Assembly: GCF_003627075.1 (NCBI RefSeq)
Contig: NZ_CP032630.1
Location: forward strand, 1,240,001-1,304,000
From: Protaetiibacter intestinalis
GTDB lineage: Bacteria; Actinomycetota; Actinomycetes; Actinomycetales; Microbacteriaceae
Direction of reading: 5' to 3'
Length of the DNA stretch: 64,000 bases
The notes below the pieces were generated by a model. The model saw only the letters and a list, made by a program, of their open reading frames with translations. It did not search any database and was not told the DNA's origin. The first letter of the stretch is position 1. Every line of letters starts with the position of its first letter. Made by a program: the position numbers and the translations under genes. This document shows positions 35,200 through 43,075 of the stretch, in pieces.

Positions 35200-37005
35200 A
35201 TGAGCGAGGACGCACCCGCGCGCGCCGCCGACGAGCTCGAACGCCTGCGCCGCGAGAACACCCGCCTGCGCCGCCGCGAGCACGAGTTGAGCGCCCTGTT
35301 CGCGAGCGCCCGCGAGCTCGCCGAGCTGCGCGACTCGGATGCCGTGCTCGCCCGCCTCGTGCAGCGCGCCCACGAGATGATGGGCGCCGACGTCACCTAC
35401 CTCTCCGAGTTCGACCCCGCATCCCGTGAACTCCGGGTGCGCGAGACGAGCGGCTCGGTGAGTGCCGCCTTCCAGCAGCTGCGCGTGCCGGCCGGTGCGG
35501 GCCTCGCGAGCGCGATCGTCGAGACGCGTGCCGCCCAGTGGGTGTCGCGCTACGCCGACTACGCGAGCGACCGCCACGAGCGCGGCATCGACGACGCCGT
35601 CTCGGCCGAGGGGCTCGTGTCGATCCTCGGTGTGCCGATGCTGACCGACGACGAGGTGCTCGGCGTGCTGTTCGTCGCCGACCGCGACGAGCACGTGTTC
35701 ACCCCCGAGGAGATCGCGCTGCTCTCGGCGCTCGCCGACCACGCCTCGATCGTGCTGCAGACGGCGCGCACCCTGCGCGAGCTGCGCAGCTCGGAGGACG
35801 AGACCCGCCACGCCCTCGAGAGCCTCACCGAGCACCTCACCGAGCGCGACCGGGCCAACACGGTGCACCAGGAGCTCGTGCACGCCGTGCTCGCGGGCGG
35901 CGGCTTCTCGCCGGTGGCCGAGACGCTCTCCTCCGCCCTCGACCGCACGGTCGCGATCGTCGACGCGGGCGGCCGACTCATCGCCGCCGCGGGCCTGCCG
36001 CTGCCGGAGGGCATGGTCGAGCTCGCGGATGCGACGCGCGCCGCGATCGAGGAGAGCCGTGCATCCGGGCACTGCGTGCTCGTCGAGGGGGTGCCGGGCG
36101 TGCACGCGGTCGCGGCGCTCACCGCCGGCCCCCAGTTCTTCGGCACGGTGCTGCTCGGCGACGGCGACTTCGCGCTCGGCGCCGTCGACCGTCGCACGGT
36201 GGAGCGCGCCGCGCAGGTGGGTGCCCTGCTCGCCCTGCAGCAGGAGGCCGTTGCGGGGGCCGAGCACCGCACCCAGAGCGAGCTCGTCGCCGAACTGCTG
36301 GATGCCGTGCCCGAGCGCCGCGGCGACGTCGAGCGTCGCGTGCGCCGCCTCGGCATCGACCCCGAACGGCTCGACGCGCTCGCCCTGTTCGTGGTGCCGG
36401 GCGAGCATCGGGCGGGCGCCGCACGGACCCTCGCCCCCTCCTTCGACCAGCGGGCGCTCGTGGGCGAGTACCGCGGTTTCGTGGTGGTCTGCTACGACGG
36501 CGACACCGTCTCGCCCGACCTCGAGCAGTTGCGGGCGCGGGTCGCGCGGGCCGTGCAGCGCCCCGTGCTCGCGGTCGTGCCGCCGCGGGCCGCCGGGGCG
36601 CTCCCGGCGGCGGCCGGTCAGGCGCTGCGCACAGCCCGGCTGCTCGCCGCCCTCGGCGCCGACGACCTCACCGCCCGCACCGAGGACTACCTGCCGTACT
36701 CCGCCATCCTCGACGCCGACGAGCGTGCGCTCGCGGCGTTCCTCGACGGCACGATCGGGGCCGTGCGGCGCTACGACGAGAGCCGCGGCACCGACCTGCT
36801 CGGCACCCTGCGGGCGTTCGTGCGGCACAACGCGAGCCCCACCCGCACGGCGCGCGCGCTCAACTTCCACACCAACACGATCCTGCAGCGCCTCGAGCGC
36901 CTGGATGCCGTGCTCGGCGAGGGCTGGCGCGACGACGAGCGGCTGTTCCGCATCGGTCTGGCCACCCGGCTCGACGAGTTGAGCGAGCAGCTCGGGGGCG
37001 GTTGA
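35200..37005 (+). CDS. GAF-PucR transcriptional regulator (copy 2)
   Basis: 601-residue regulator: coiled N-terminus (ELERLRRENTRLRRREHEL), GAF domain (about residues 25-195; DVTYLSEFDPASRELRVRET), a longer middle region than copy 1, and a C-terminal PucR HTH (FVRHNASPTRTARALNFHTNTILQRLERLDAVL). The first 200 residues parallel copy 1 (ELAELRDSDAVLARLVQRAHEMMGADVTYLSE versus ELVRLRDVDEVLSRLVERAHALMGTDVTYLSE). GAG-GAC Shine-Dalgarno, ATG start. It stands between amidohydrolase 2 and the mevalonate-type operon and probably activates one or both. Confidence 0.89.
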   Translation: MSEDAPARAADELERLRRENTRLRRREHELSALFASARELAELRDSDAVLARLVQRAHEMMGADVTYLSEFDPASRELRVRETSGSVSAAFQQLRVPAGAGLASAIVETRAAQWVSRYADYASDRHERGIDDAVSAEGLVSILGVPMLTDDEVLGVLFVADRDEHVFTPEEIALLSALADHASIVLQTARTLRELRSSEDETRHALESLTEHLTERDRANTVHQELVHAVLAGGGFSPVAETLSSALDRTVAIVDAGGRLIAAAGLPLPEGMVELADATRAAIEESRASGHCVLVEGVPGVHAVAALTAGPQFFGTVLLGDGDFALGAVDRRTVERAAQVGALLALQQEAVAGAEHRTQSELVAELLDAVPERRGDVERRVRRLGIDPERLDALALFVVPGEHRAGAARTLAPSFDQRALVGEYRGFVVVCYDGDTVSPDLEQLRARVARAVQRPVLAVVPPRAAGALPAAAGQALRTARLLAALGADDLTARTEDYLPYSAILDADERALAAFLDGTIGAVRRYDESRGTDLLGTLRAFVRHNASPTRTARALNFHTNTILQRLERLDAVLGEGWRDDERLFRIGLATRLDELSEQLGGG

Positions 37006-37029
37006 TCCGCACACGAGACACCCTCAGGC

Positions 37030-37074
37030 GTGGGTGGACGTTCCATACGCCGTCGTGCGGCGGATTCCTAGGGT
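37030..37074 (+). promoter_or_regulatory. Shared-element promoter of the HMG-CoA operon
   Basis: GTGGGTGGACGTTCCATAC (37030-37048) ends 20 nt upstream of TAGGGT (37069-37074). It is the closest relative of the element at 26208 (identical in the first ten positions and the last five). A 64-nt leader with GGAGGAG precedes the GTG at 37139. Confidence 0.6.
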
Positions 37075-37138
37075 GAACTCGATGCGGTCGGTCGCGGGGA
37101 CGCGGCTCGATCGACGACCGATCCGTGGAGGAGCACCA

Positions 37139-38410
37139 GTGTCGATCAACAGCCGACTGTCGGGACTGCGGGATCTCGACGCCACCGCACGGCGTGCCGC
37201 GGTGACCGAGGCCGCCGGCCTCGACGCGGGCGCCCTCGACGCCCTCGACCCCGCGCGCGGCCTCACGCTGGAGGCCGCCGACCACCTCATCGAGAACGTC
37301 GTGGGGATCATCGGCATCCCGGTCGGCGTCGCCACCAACTTCACGATCGACGGCGTCGACCGCCTCGTGCCGATGGCCACCGAGGAGCCGAGCGTCGTCG
37401 CTGCGGCCTCGAACGCCGCCCGGATGACGCGCGGCCACGGCGGCTTCCGCACCTCCACGACGGGCCCCGTGATGATCGCCCAGATCCAGGTGGTCGACGC
37501 GGCGGACCCCGAGGCGGCGCGCCTGCGACTGCTCGAGGCGCGCGAGGAGCTGCTCGCACTCGCCGACGCGCAGGACCCGATGCTCACGAGCCTCGGCGGC
37601 GGCGCCCGCGACCTCGTCGTGCGCACCCTGCCCACCCGCACGGGCGTGCACCTCGTCGCCCACCTGCACGTCGACGTGCGGGATGCCATGGGCGCGAACG
37701 CGGTCAACACGATGGCCGAGGCGCTCGCCCCGCGCGTCGCCGAGCTCGCCGACGGTCGCTCGCTGCTGCGCATCCTCTCCAACAAGGCCGACCAGCGGCT
37801 CATCCGGGCGCGGGCCGTGTTCGACGCCGAGCTGCTCGGCGGCGCGCAGGTGGTGCGCGACATCGTGCACGCGAGCGCCTTCGCCGAGGCCGACCCGTAC
37901 CGCGCCGCGACCCACAACAAGGGCATCATGAACGGCATCACGGCCGTCGTGCTCGCGACCGGCAACGACACCCGCGCCGTCGAGTCGGGTGCCCACTCGC
38001 ACGCCGCGCGCGGGGGCGGCTACACCGCGCTGTCGCACTTCGAGCTCGGCGAGGGCGGGCACCTCGCGGGCACGCTCGAGCTGCCGCTCGCGGTCGGGCT
38101 CGTCGGCGGCGCGACGCGCGCGCACCCGGTGGCGCAGGCCGCCATCCGCCTGCTCGGCATCCGCACGGCGGCCGAGCTGGCCGCGGTCATCGCCTCGGTG
38201 GGTCTCGCCCAGAACCTCGCGGCGCTGCGGGCGCTCGCGGCCGAGGGCATCCAGCGCGGCCACATGACCCTGCACGCCCGCACGATCGCCGCCTCCGCGG
38301 GCGCCGCCGGCGAGGAGATCACGCGCGTCGCGGAGCGCATCGTGGCCGACAAGCTCATCCGGCTCGAACACGCCCAGGACGTGCTCGCCGAGCTGCGTTC
38401 CGTGCGATGA
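37139..38410 (+). CDS. mvaA: Hydroxymethylglutaryl-CoA reductase, class II (degradative type)
   Basis: 423 residues. Class II HMG-CoA reductase interconverts mevalonate + CoA and HMG-CoA. The catalytic set is present: ENVVGIIGIPVGVATNFTIDG (Glu), DAMGANAVNTM, SNKADQRLIRA, HNKGIMNGITAV (Lys), ATGNDTRAVE (Asp) and GHMTLHARTIA (His). Start: GTG after GGAGGAG; an earlier ATG at 37034 lies in the promoter. No mevalonate kinase or HMG-CoA synthase is near, while HMG-CoA lyase overlaps the stop (ATGA), so the direction is most likely catabolic (mevalonate to HMG-CoA to acetyl-CoA + acetoacetate), as in Pseudomonas mevalonii. Confidence 0.92.
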   Translation: MSINSRLSGLRDLDATARRAAVTEAAGLDAGALDALDPARGLTLEAADHLIENVVGIIGIPVGVATNFTIDGVDRLVPMATEEPSVVAAASNAARMTRGHGGFRTSTTGPVMIAQIQVVDAADPEAARLRLLEAREELLALADAQDPMLTSLGGGARDLVVRTLPTRTGVHLVAHLHVDVRDAMGANAVNTMAEALAPRVAELADGRSLLRILSNKADQRLIRARAVFDAELLGGAQVVRDIVHASAFAEADPYRAATHNKGIMNGITAVVLATGNDTRAVESGAHSHAARGGGYTALSHFELGEGGHLAGTLELPLAVGLVGGATRAHPVAQAAIRLLGIRTAAELAAVIASVGLAQNLAALRALAAEGIQRGHMTLHARTIAASAGAAGEEITRVAERIVADKLIRLEHAQDVLAELRSVR

Positions 38411-39375
38411 CCGATCCCGACGCCCGGCCGCTCTGGCATCCGCGCCCCCAGCCGGTGGCCGACCCGGGCCTGCCGACGCGCGTGCGCGTCTTCGAGGTCG
38501 GCCCGCGGGACGGCCTGCAGGCCGAGCCCGAGATCCTCTCGCCCGAGGTCAAGATCGAGTTCTGCCGTCGGCTGCTCGCGACGGGCCTCGGGGCCGTCGA
38601 GCTGACGAGCTTCGTGCCGGCACGCTGGATTCCGCAGCTCGCGGATGCCGAGGAGGTCGTCGCCGGCGTCGCGGTGCCCGAGGGGGTGCGCGGCGTCGCG
38701 CTCGTGCCCAACCGCCGCGGCCTCGACCGCGCGCTCGCGGCCGGCCTCGACGAGGTCTCGGTGGTCGTGAGCGCCACCGAGAGCTTCGCCCACGCGAACC
38801 TCAACACGACCGTCGAGGGCGCCCTCGCGACCGCCGCCGAGGTGATCGCGGCCGCCGGCGAGGTGGGGGTGCCCGTCCGCGGCTACGTCTCGATGTCGTT
38901 CGGCGACCCGTGGGAGGGCCCGGTGCCCGTCGCCCGCGTCGCCGAGCTCGCCGGCCGCCTGCACGCCGCGGGCGCCTCCACGATCGCCCTCGGCGACACG
39001 ATCGGCACCGGCACCCCCGGCCACGTCGTCGACCTCGTCGAACGCACCGTCGACGCCGGCGTGCCCCGTGACGTGCTCGCCCTGCACCTGCACGACACCT
39101 ACGGCCAGGCGCTCGGCAACGTGCAGGCCGCCCTGCGGGTCGGCATCACCGAGTTCGACAGCTCGGCCGGCGGCCTCGGGCGCTGCCCCTTCGCGAAGGG
39201 CGCCACGGGTAACCTCGCAACCGAGGAGCTCGTCTGGCTGCTGCACGGCCTCGGCATCGAGACCGGCGTCGACCTCGAGGGCCTCGTGCGCACCTCGCAG
39301 TGGATGTCGCGCGTGCTCGGTCGGCCGCTCGCCTCCCGGGTCGCCACGGCGCTCACCGCAGCAGGGGTCTCCTGA
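38407..39375 (+). CDS. mvaB: Hydroxymethylglutaryl-CoA lyase
   Basis: 322-residue HMGL-like TIM-barrel enzyme cleaving HMG-CoA to acetyl-CoA and acetoacetate. VGPRDGLQAEPEILS (metal and catalytic Arg/Asp), ELTSFVPARWIPQLADAEEV, HLHDTYGQALGNVQAAL (metal histidines) and the flexible catalytic-cysteine loop GGLGRCPFAKGATGNLATEEL are all present. A citramalyl-CoA or related lyase activity is possible for the family, but the HMG-CoA reductase immediately upstream favours HMG-CoA. Confidence 0.9.
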   Translation: MTDPDARPLWHPRPQPVADPGLPTRVRVFEVGPRDGLQAEPEILSPEVKIEFCRRLLATGLGAVELTSFVPARWIPQLADAEEVVAGVAVPEGVRGVALVPNRRGLDRALAAGLDEVSVVVSATESFAHANLNTTVEGALATAAEVIAAAGEVGVPVRGYVSMSFGDPWEGPVPVARVAELAGRLHAAGASTIALGDTIGTGTPGHVVDLVERTVDAGVPRDVLALHLHDTYGQALGNVQAALRVGITEFDSSAGGLGRCPFAKGATGNLATEELVWLLHGLGIETGVDLEGLVRTSQWMSRVLGRPLASRVATALTAAGVS

Positions 39376-39397
39376 ACCGCCCGAACGGAGCCGCACC

Positions 39398-40639
39398 ATG
39401 AACCTCCCGACACCGCATCCGCTGCTCGCCGCCTCCGCGGGCTCGCTCTCGGGGGTCGTCGTGCTCGACCTCTCGCGCGTGCTCGCCGGGCCGTACGCGG
39501 CGTCGCTGCTCGCCGACCTCGGCGCGACCGTCATCAAGGTCGAGAACCCCGCCGACCCGGATGTGTCGCGCGGCTTCCCGCCCTACCTGCGCGACGGCGA
39601 GGAGGAGTTCAGCGGCTACTACGGCCAGTACAACCGCGGCAAGCTCGGCCTCGCCCTCGACCTCGCGAACGAGCAGGGCAAGGCCGTGCTGAAGGACCTC
39701 GTGGCGGGCGCCGACCTGCTCGTCGAGAACTTCCGACCCGGCACCATGGCGAAGCTCGGCCTCTCCTACGAGACGCTCGCGGCGATCAACCCGCGGCTCG
39801 TGTACCTCGCGATCTCCGGCTACGGGCAGACCGGTTCGCGCAGCCGCCGACCGGCGTTCGACAACACGGCGCAGGCGGCGGGCGGCATCTGGTCGATGAA
39901 CGGCTACCCGGGCGAGGCGCCCGTGCGCGTCGGCGTGACGATCGGCGACCTGTCGGCATCCCTGTTCGGCGTGATCGGGGCGCTCGCGGCGCTGCGGCAC
40001 GCGGAGGCGACGGGCGAGGGCCAGCTCGTCGACGTCGCGCAGGTCGACAGCATCATCGCGATGACGGAGACCGCGGTCGTCGACTACACGGTCGAGGGCA
40101 AGGTGGCGTCGCCGCAGGGCAACGCGCACGCCTGGGTGCGCCCCTACGAGCTGTTCCCGTGCGCCGACGGCCAGGTGTTCTTCGGCGCCTACACCGACAA
40201 GCTGTGGCGGGCCGCGTGCGAACTGTTCGGCACGCCCGAGGCGGCCGACGACCCCGAACTCGACACCATGCGCAAGCGCTTCGACCCCGAGGTGTACGAG
40301 CGGCGCGTGAAGCCGCTCGTCGTCGCCTGGTTCGCCGACCGCACGCGCGCCGAGCTCGAGCGGCTCGCGGGCGACGTGATCCCGCTCACCGCCGTGCGCG
40401 ACATCGGCGAGGTCGTCGAGGAGCCCGGCACCGCCGAGCGCGAGATGGTCGTCGAGGCCGACTACGGCCCGCTCGGGGTGCTGCGGATGTTCGGCCAGCC
40501 GATCAAGCTGAGCGCCACCCCCGCCACCCCGGCCCGCACGGCGAACCGCATGGGCGAGCACGCCGACATCGTGCTGGCGGGCCTCGCCGGCTACGACGCC
40601 GAGCGCATCGCCGTGCTCCGGGCGGACGGCGTGATCTGA
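39398..40639 (+). CDS. CaiB/BaiF family (class III) CoA-transferase, copy 2
   Basis: 413 residues; DLSRVLAGPYAASLLADLGA, YNRGKLGLALDLAN, NFRPGTMAKLGLSYETL and the catalytic aspartate in RPAFDNTAQAAGG. It would load CoA onto an acid for the neighbouring enzymes, e.g. free 3-hydroxy-3-methylglutarate or an unsaturated C6 relative, using a CoA-ester donor (inference). Paralogue of the transferase at 24167. Start ATG 39398 after CGGAG, 22 nt behind the lyase; the earlier frame overlaps the lyase and has no homology. Confidence 0.91.
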   Translation: MNLPTPHPLLAASAGSLSGVVVLDLSRVLAGPYAASLLADLGATVIKVENPADPDVSRGFPPYLRDGEEEFSGYYGQYNRGKLGLALDLANEQGKAVLKDLVAGADLLVENFRPGTMAKLGLSYETLAAINPRLVYLAISGYGQTGSRSRRPAFDNTAQAAGGIWSMNGYPGEAPVRVGVTIGDLSASLFGVIGALAALRHAEATGEGQLVDVAQVDSIIAMTETAVVDYTVEGKVASPQGNAHAWVRPYELFPCADGQVFFGAYTDKLWRAACELFGTPEAADDPELDTMRKRFDPEVYERRVKPLVVAWFADRTRAELERLAGDVIPLTAVRDIGEVVEEPGTAEREMVVEADYGPLGVLRMFGQPIKLSATPATPARTANRMGEHADIVLAGLAGYDAERIAVLRADGVI

Positions 40640-41463
40640 TGCCGACCCGCCGCGAGACCCTCTCCGCCGTGCCGGCGGCGCAGTACCGCGGCACCTTCGC
40701 GCCGAGCGCCGTCATCCCGGTGTCGGGCGGCGCGCTGCCGCCCGGCTGGGAGGGGCTGTACTTCCCCTTCGACGCCGACCTCGCCGCGCTGCGCCCCGAC
40801 GGCACGCCCGCCCGCGACGGCATCCTGCCCGAGATCGAGCTGCCGCGGCGCATGTACGCGGGCGAGGACACGGTCTTCCACGCCCCGCTGCGGTTCGGGG
40901 AGCGCGTCGAGCAGTCCGCCCGCGCGGGGGCGGTCGTGGAGAAGACGGGACGCTCGGGGCGGCTCGTGTTCGCCGACATCGTGCGCGAGTACCGCGTCGA
41001 CGGGCGGCTCGCGATCGAGAGCACCTGGCACGACGTGTTCCTGGAGGCGGCGGAACCGGGTGCGGCCGCCGCGCCCGTGGCGGCCCCGGAGGAGCCCGCC
41101 GACTGGGAGCGGAGGGTCACGGTCGACGTCCGTCAGCTTTTCCGCTTCTCGGCCATCACCTTCAACACGCACCGCATCCACTACGACCGCGACTGGGCGC
41201 AGCGCGTCGAGGGGCTCGCCGAGCTGCTGGTGCACGGCCCGCTGCTGCGCATCCTGCTGCTCGACGCGGTCGCGGCGCACGAGCCGGACCTCGCGCCGCG
41301 CACCGTCGCCTACCGCTCCCACGCGCCCGTGCTCGTGGACGCCGAGGTGCGGCTGCGCGGCCGCCGGACGGGCGCCGGGGTCGAGGTGAGCGCGCTCGGC
41401 CCGGCCGGCGAGCTCGTGGCGCGGGCGAGCGTGCAGGGCGAGGGCGTCAGCCGCCGGCGCTGA
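40639..41463 (+). CDS. HTD2/mesaconyl-CoA hydratase-like hot-dog dehydratase
   Basis: 274 residues with two hot-dog halves. The N-terminal half resembles FAS1-like dehydratase domains (PPGWEGLYFPFDADLAALRPDG), the C-terminal half has the MaoC-like active-site region FSAITFNTHRIHYDRDWAQRVEG. Relatives hydrate mesaconyl-C4-CoA or dehydrate 3-hydroxyacyl thioesters. In this operon it could interconvert HMG-CoA and 3-methylglutaconyl-CoA, or feed a different acid into the pathway; neither can be decided from sequence. Start overlaps the CoA-transferase stop; the last 17 bp overlap a convergent hydrolase gene. Confidence 0.82.
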   Translation: MPTRRETLSAVPAAQYRGTFAPSAVIPVSGGALPPGWEGLYFPFDADLAALRPDGTPARDGILPEIELPRRMYAGEDTVFHAPLRFGERVEQSARAGAVVEKTGRSGRLVFADIVREYRVDGRLAIESTWHDVFLEAAEPGAAAAPVAAPEEPADWERRVTVDVRQLFRFSAITFNTHRIHYDRDWAQRVEGLAELLVHGPLLRILLLDAVAAHEPDLAPRTVAYRSHAPVLVDAEVRLRGRRTGAGVEVSALGPAGELVARASVQGEGVSRRR

Positions 41464-42181
41464 GGAAGCCGAGCGCCTCGGCGGCCACGGCATCCGGTCG
41501 CTCGCTCACGAGCATGTGCGTGGTGCCCGGCACCACGACGAGCCGTGCTCCCGGGATGGATGAGGCGATCAGCTCGCTGTGGTCGCGGCGGATCGCGTCG
41601 TGCTCGCCCGCCATGACGAGCGTCGGCACCCGGATGCCGGCGAGCGACGCGACGGGGATGTCGGGCTCGGCCGTCCACATCGCGAGCAGCTTCTCGAGCA
41701 CGACCGCGCCGTGCTCCGCGCCGTCGGGCGAGAGTTCGGCGTACTCGCGGTCGAGCCGCTCGTGGGCGGCCTGCGGCACGGTCTCGTGCGGGTAGTCCTC
41801 GGGCACGAAGGCGTCGGTGTGGATGTTGGCGCTGATCGGCACGATGCGGCGCACCCGCCCCGGGTGCTCGAGGGCGAGCAGCAGCGCGAGGATGCCGCCG
41901 TCGCTGAAACCGACGACGTGCACGGAGTCGAGACCCACGGCATCCAGGTAGGCCACGGTCTCCTCGAGCATGCGGCCGTAGCCGTAGGGGCCCTCGCGGT
42001 CGGGCGTCCGGCCGTGGCCGGCGCGCTCGGGGGCGTGCACCTCGTAGCGCTCGGCGAGCAGCCCGCCGAGCGGGCGCATGTTCTCGAGCGAGCAGTACCC
42101 GCCGTGCAGCAGCAGGAGCGGCTCACCGGTGCCGTGCACCTCGTGGTAGATCGTCTCGGGCCCAACGCGCAGGTACGGCAT
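41447..42181 (-). CDS. Alpha/beta hydrolase (lactonase/esterase-like)
   Basis: 244 residues; LLLLHGGYCSLENMRPLGG (oxyanion), VVGFSDGGILALLLAL (nucleophile Ser in GFSDGG), MAGEHDAIRRDHSELI and VPGTTHMLVSERPDAVA (acid and His). Resembles 3-oxoadipate enol-lactonase-like hydrolases. ATG start 6 nt after TAGGGT, so leaderless, with a candidate shared operator upstream. Its 3' end overlaps the dehydratase gene by 17 bp, leaving no room for a terminator between the two convergent genes. Confidence 0.87.
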   Translation of the reverse strand: MPYLRVGPETIYHEVHGTGEPLLLLHGGYCSLENMRPLGGLLAERYEVHAPERAGHGRTPDREGPYGYGRMLEETVAYLDAVGLDSVHVVGFSDGGILALLLALEHPGRVRRIVPISANIHTDAFVPEDYPHETVPQAAHERLDREYAELSPDGAEHGAVVLEKLLAMWTAEPDIPVASLAGIRVPTLVMAGEHDAIRRDHSELIASSIPGARLVVVPGTTHMLVSERPDAVAAEALGFLSAGG

Positions 42182-42187
42182 GGCGCC

Positions 42188-42232
42188 ACCCTACGGGGCG
42201 CCATGCCGTACCGATATGTGCCGGAGACACAG
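42188..42232 (-). promoter_or_regulatory. Leaderless promoter of alpha/beta hydrolase 2 with a shared-type element
   Basis: Minus strand: CTGTGTCTCCGGCACATAT (42232-42214), containing TGTG-N7-CACA, ends 20 nt upstream of TAGGGT (42193-42188), which is 6 nt from the ATG. It matches the element at 26208 in 11 of 19 positions. A small hairpin CAGGG-N6-CCCTG at 42245-42260 may end the upstream padR transcript. Confidence 0.5.
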
Positions 42233-42283
42233 CTCGGGGACCGCCAGGGTGTGCGCCCTGACCGCCCCCGAGGGGATGCCGAC

Positions 42284-42907
42284 TCAGTCGGCGAGGATGA
42301 GGTACAGCGCGCGGCGGGCCTCGTCGAGCTTCTCGATCGCGGCCTGACGCTGGGCGTCGCTCGCGGCGTGGTGGAACTGGCCCACGACGCCCATGAGCTT
42401 GCCCACGCTCTGCTGGAAGGCGAGCTCCTGCTCGCTGCGCTTCGGTGCGCCGGACTCCCACGCACGGGCGAGCTCCTCGGCGTGCTCCTTCACGTAGGTG
42501 GCGCCCGCCTCGGTGAGGGTGAACTCGGTGCGGCGGCCTTCGCCGCTCGACTCGATGAGCTCCTCGTCGACGAGCTGCTGCAGCGTCGGGTAGACCGAGC
42601 CGGGGCTCGGGCGCCAGACGCCGCCGCTGCGCTCGGCGATGGTCTTGATGATGCCGTAGCCGTTGGAGGGTCCGTCGGTGAGCAGGGACAGGATGACGGC
42701 GCGGATGTCTCCGCGGCCGGCGCGGCCACGACCGCGTCCCCGGGGGCCGAAGGGGGGCACGAGGCCGGGACCCATCAGTCCGGGGGTGAAGTACCGCCCG
42801 GCGGCGTGGACGCCGAACTCGGCGTGCGGGCCGTGCGCGGCGGGGTTGGTGGGGTCGTGGTGGAACTTGGCGGGACGCTCGTGGCGTCGGAAAGCCTGGG
42901 GGTGCAT
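42284..42907 (-). CDS. PadR-family transcriptional regulator
   Basis: 207 residues: a 65-residue His/Gly/Arg-rich N-terminal extension (FGPRGRGRGRAGRGD), then the PadR winged helix (IRAVILSLLTDGPSNGYGIIKTIAERSGGVWRPSPGSVYPTLQQLVDEELIESSGEGRRTEFTLTEAG) and a Vir_act_alpha-like helical C-terminus. AAAGGAG precedes the ATG. Palindromic operators upstream point to autorepression. No efflux pump sits beside it; the divergent genes encode secreted proteins, which could be its targets. Confidence 0.9.
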   Translation of the reverse strand: MHPQAFRRHERPAKFHHDPTNPAAHGPHAEFGVHAAGRYFTPGLMGPGLVPPFGPRGRGRGRAGRGDIRAVILSLLTDGPSNGYGIIKTIAERSGGVWRPSPGSVYPTLQQLVDEELIESSGEGRRTEFTLTEAGATYVKEHAEELARAWESGAPKRSEQELAFQQSVGKLMGVVGQFHHAASDAQRQAAIEKLDEARRALYLILAD

Positions 42908-42934
42908 GATCGATCTCCTTTCGCAGACCATGAC

Positions 42935-42971
42935 TCGCGAGGTATCGCGATAGGTTAACGATATATCGTTA
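42935..42971. promoter_or_regulatory. PadR operator region with perfect 16-bp palindrome
   Basis: TAACGATATATCGTTA (42956-42971) is a perfect palindrome and the most AT-rich spot for kilobases around. TCGCGA occurs twice just beside it (42935-42940, 42945-42950). It lies 50 bp upstream of the padR ATG and 105 bp upstream of the divergent secreted-protein gene, fitting an operator that could control both. Confidence 0.68.
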
Positions 42972-43075
42972 GTCACGATCGCGCAAGCGGAGGCTGGAGA
43001 TCGAGTCGTGCTCGGCGTATCGTGACCCCCATCCGGGGGTGGCCCCGGCACCTGCTCGACGACGAGGAGGAGACG

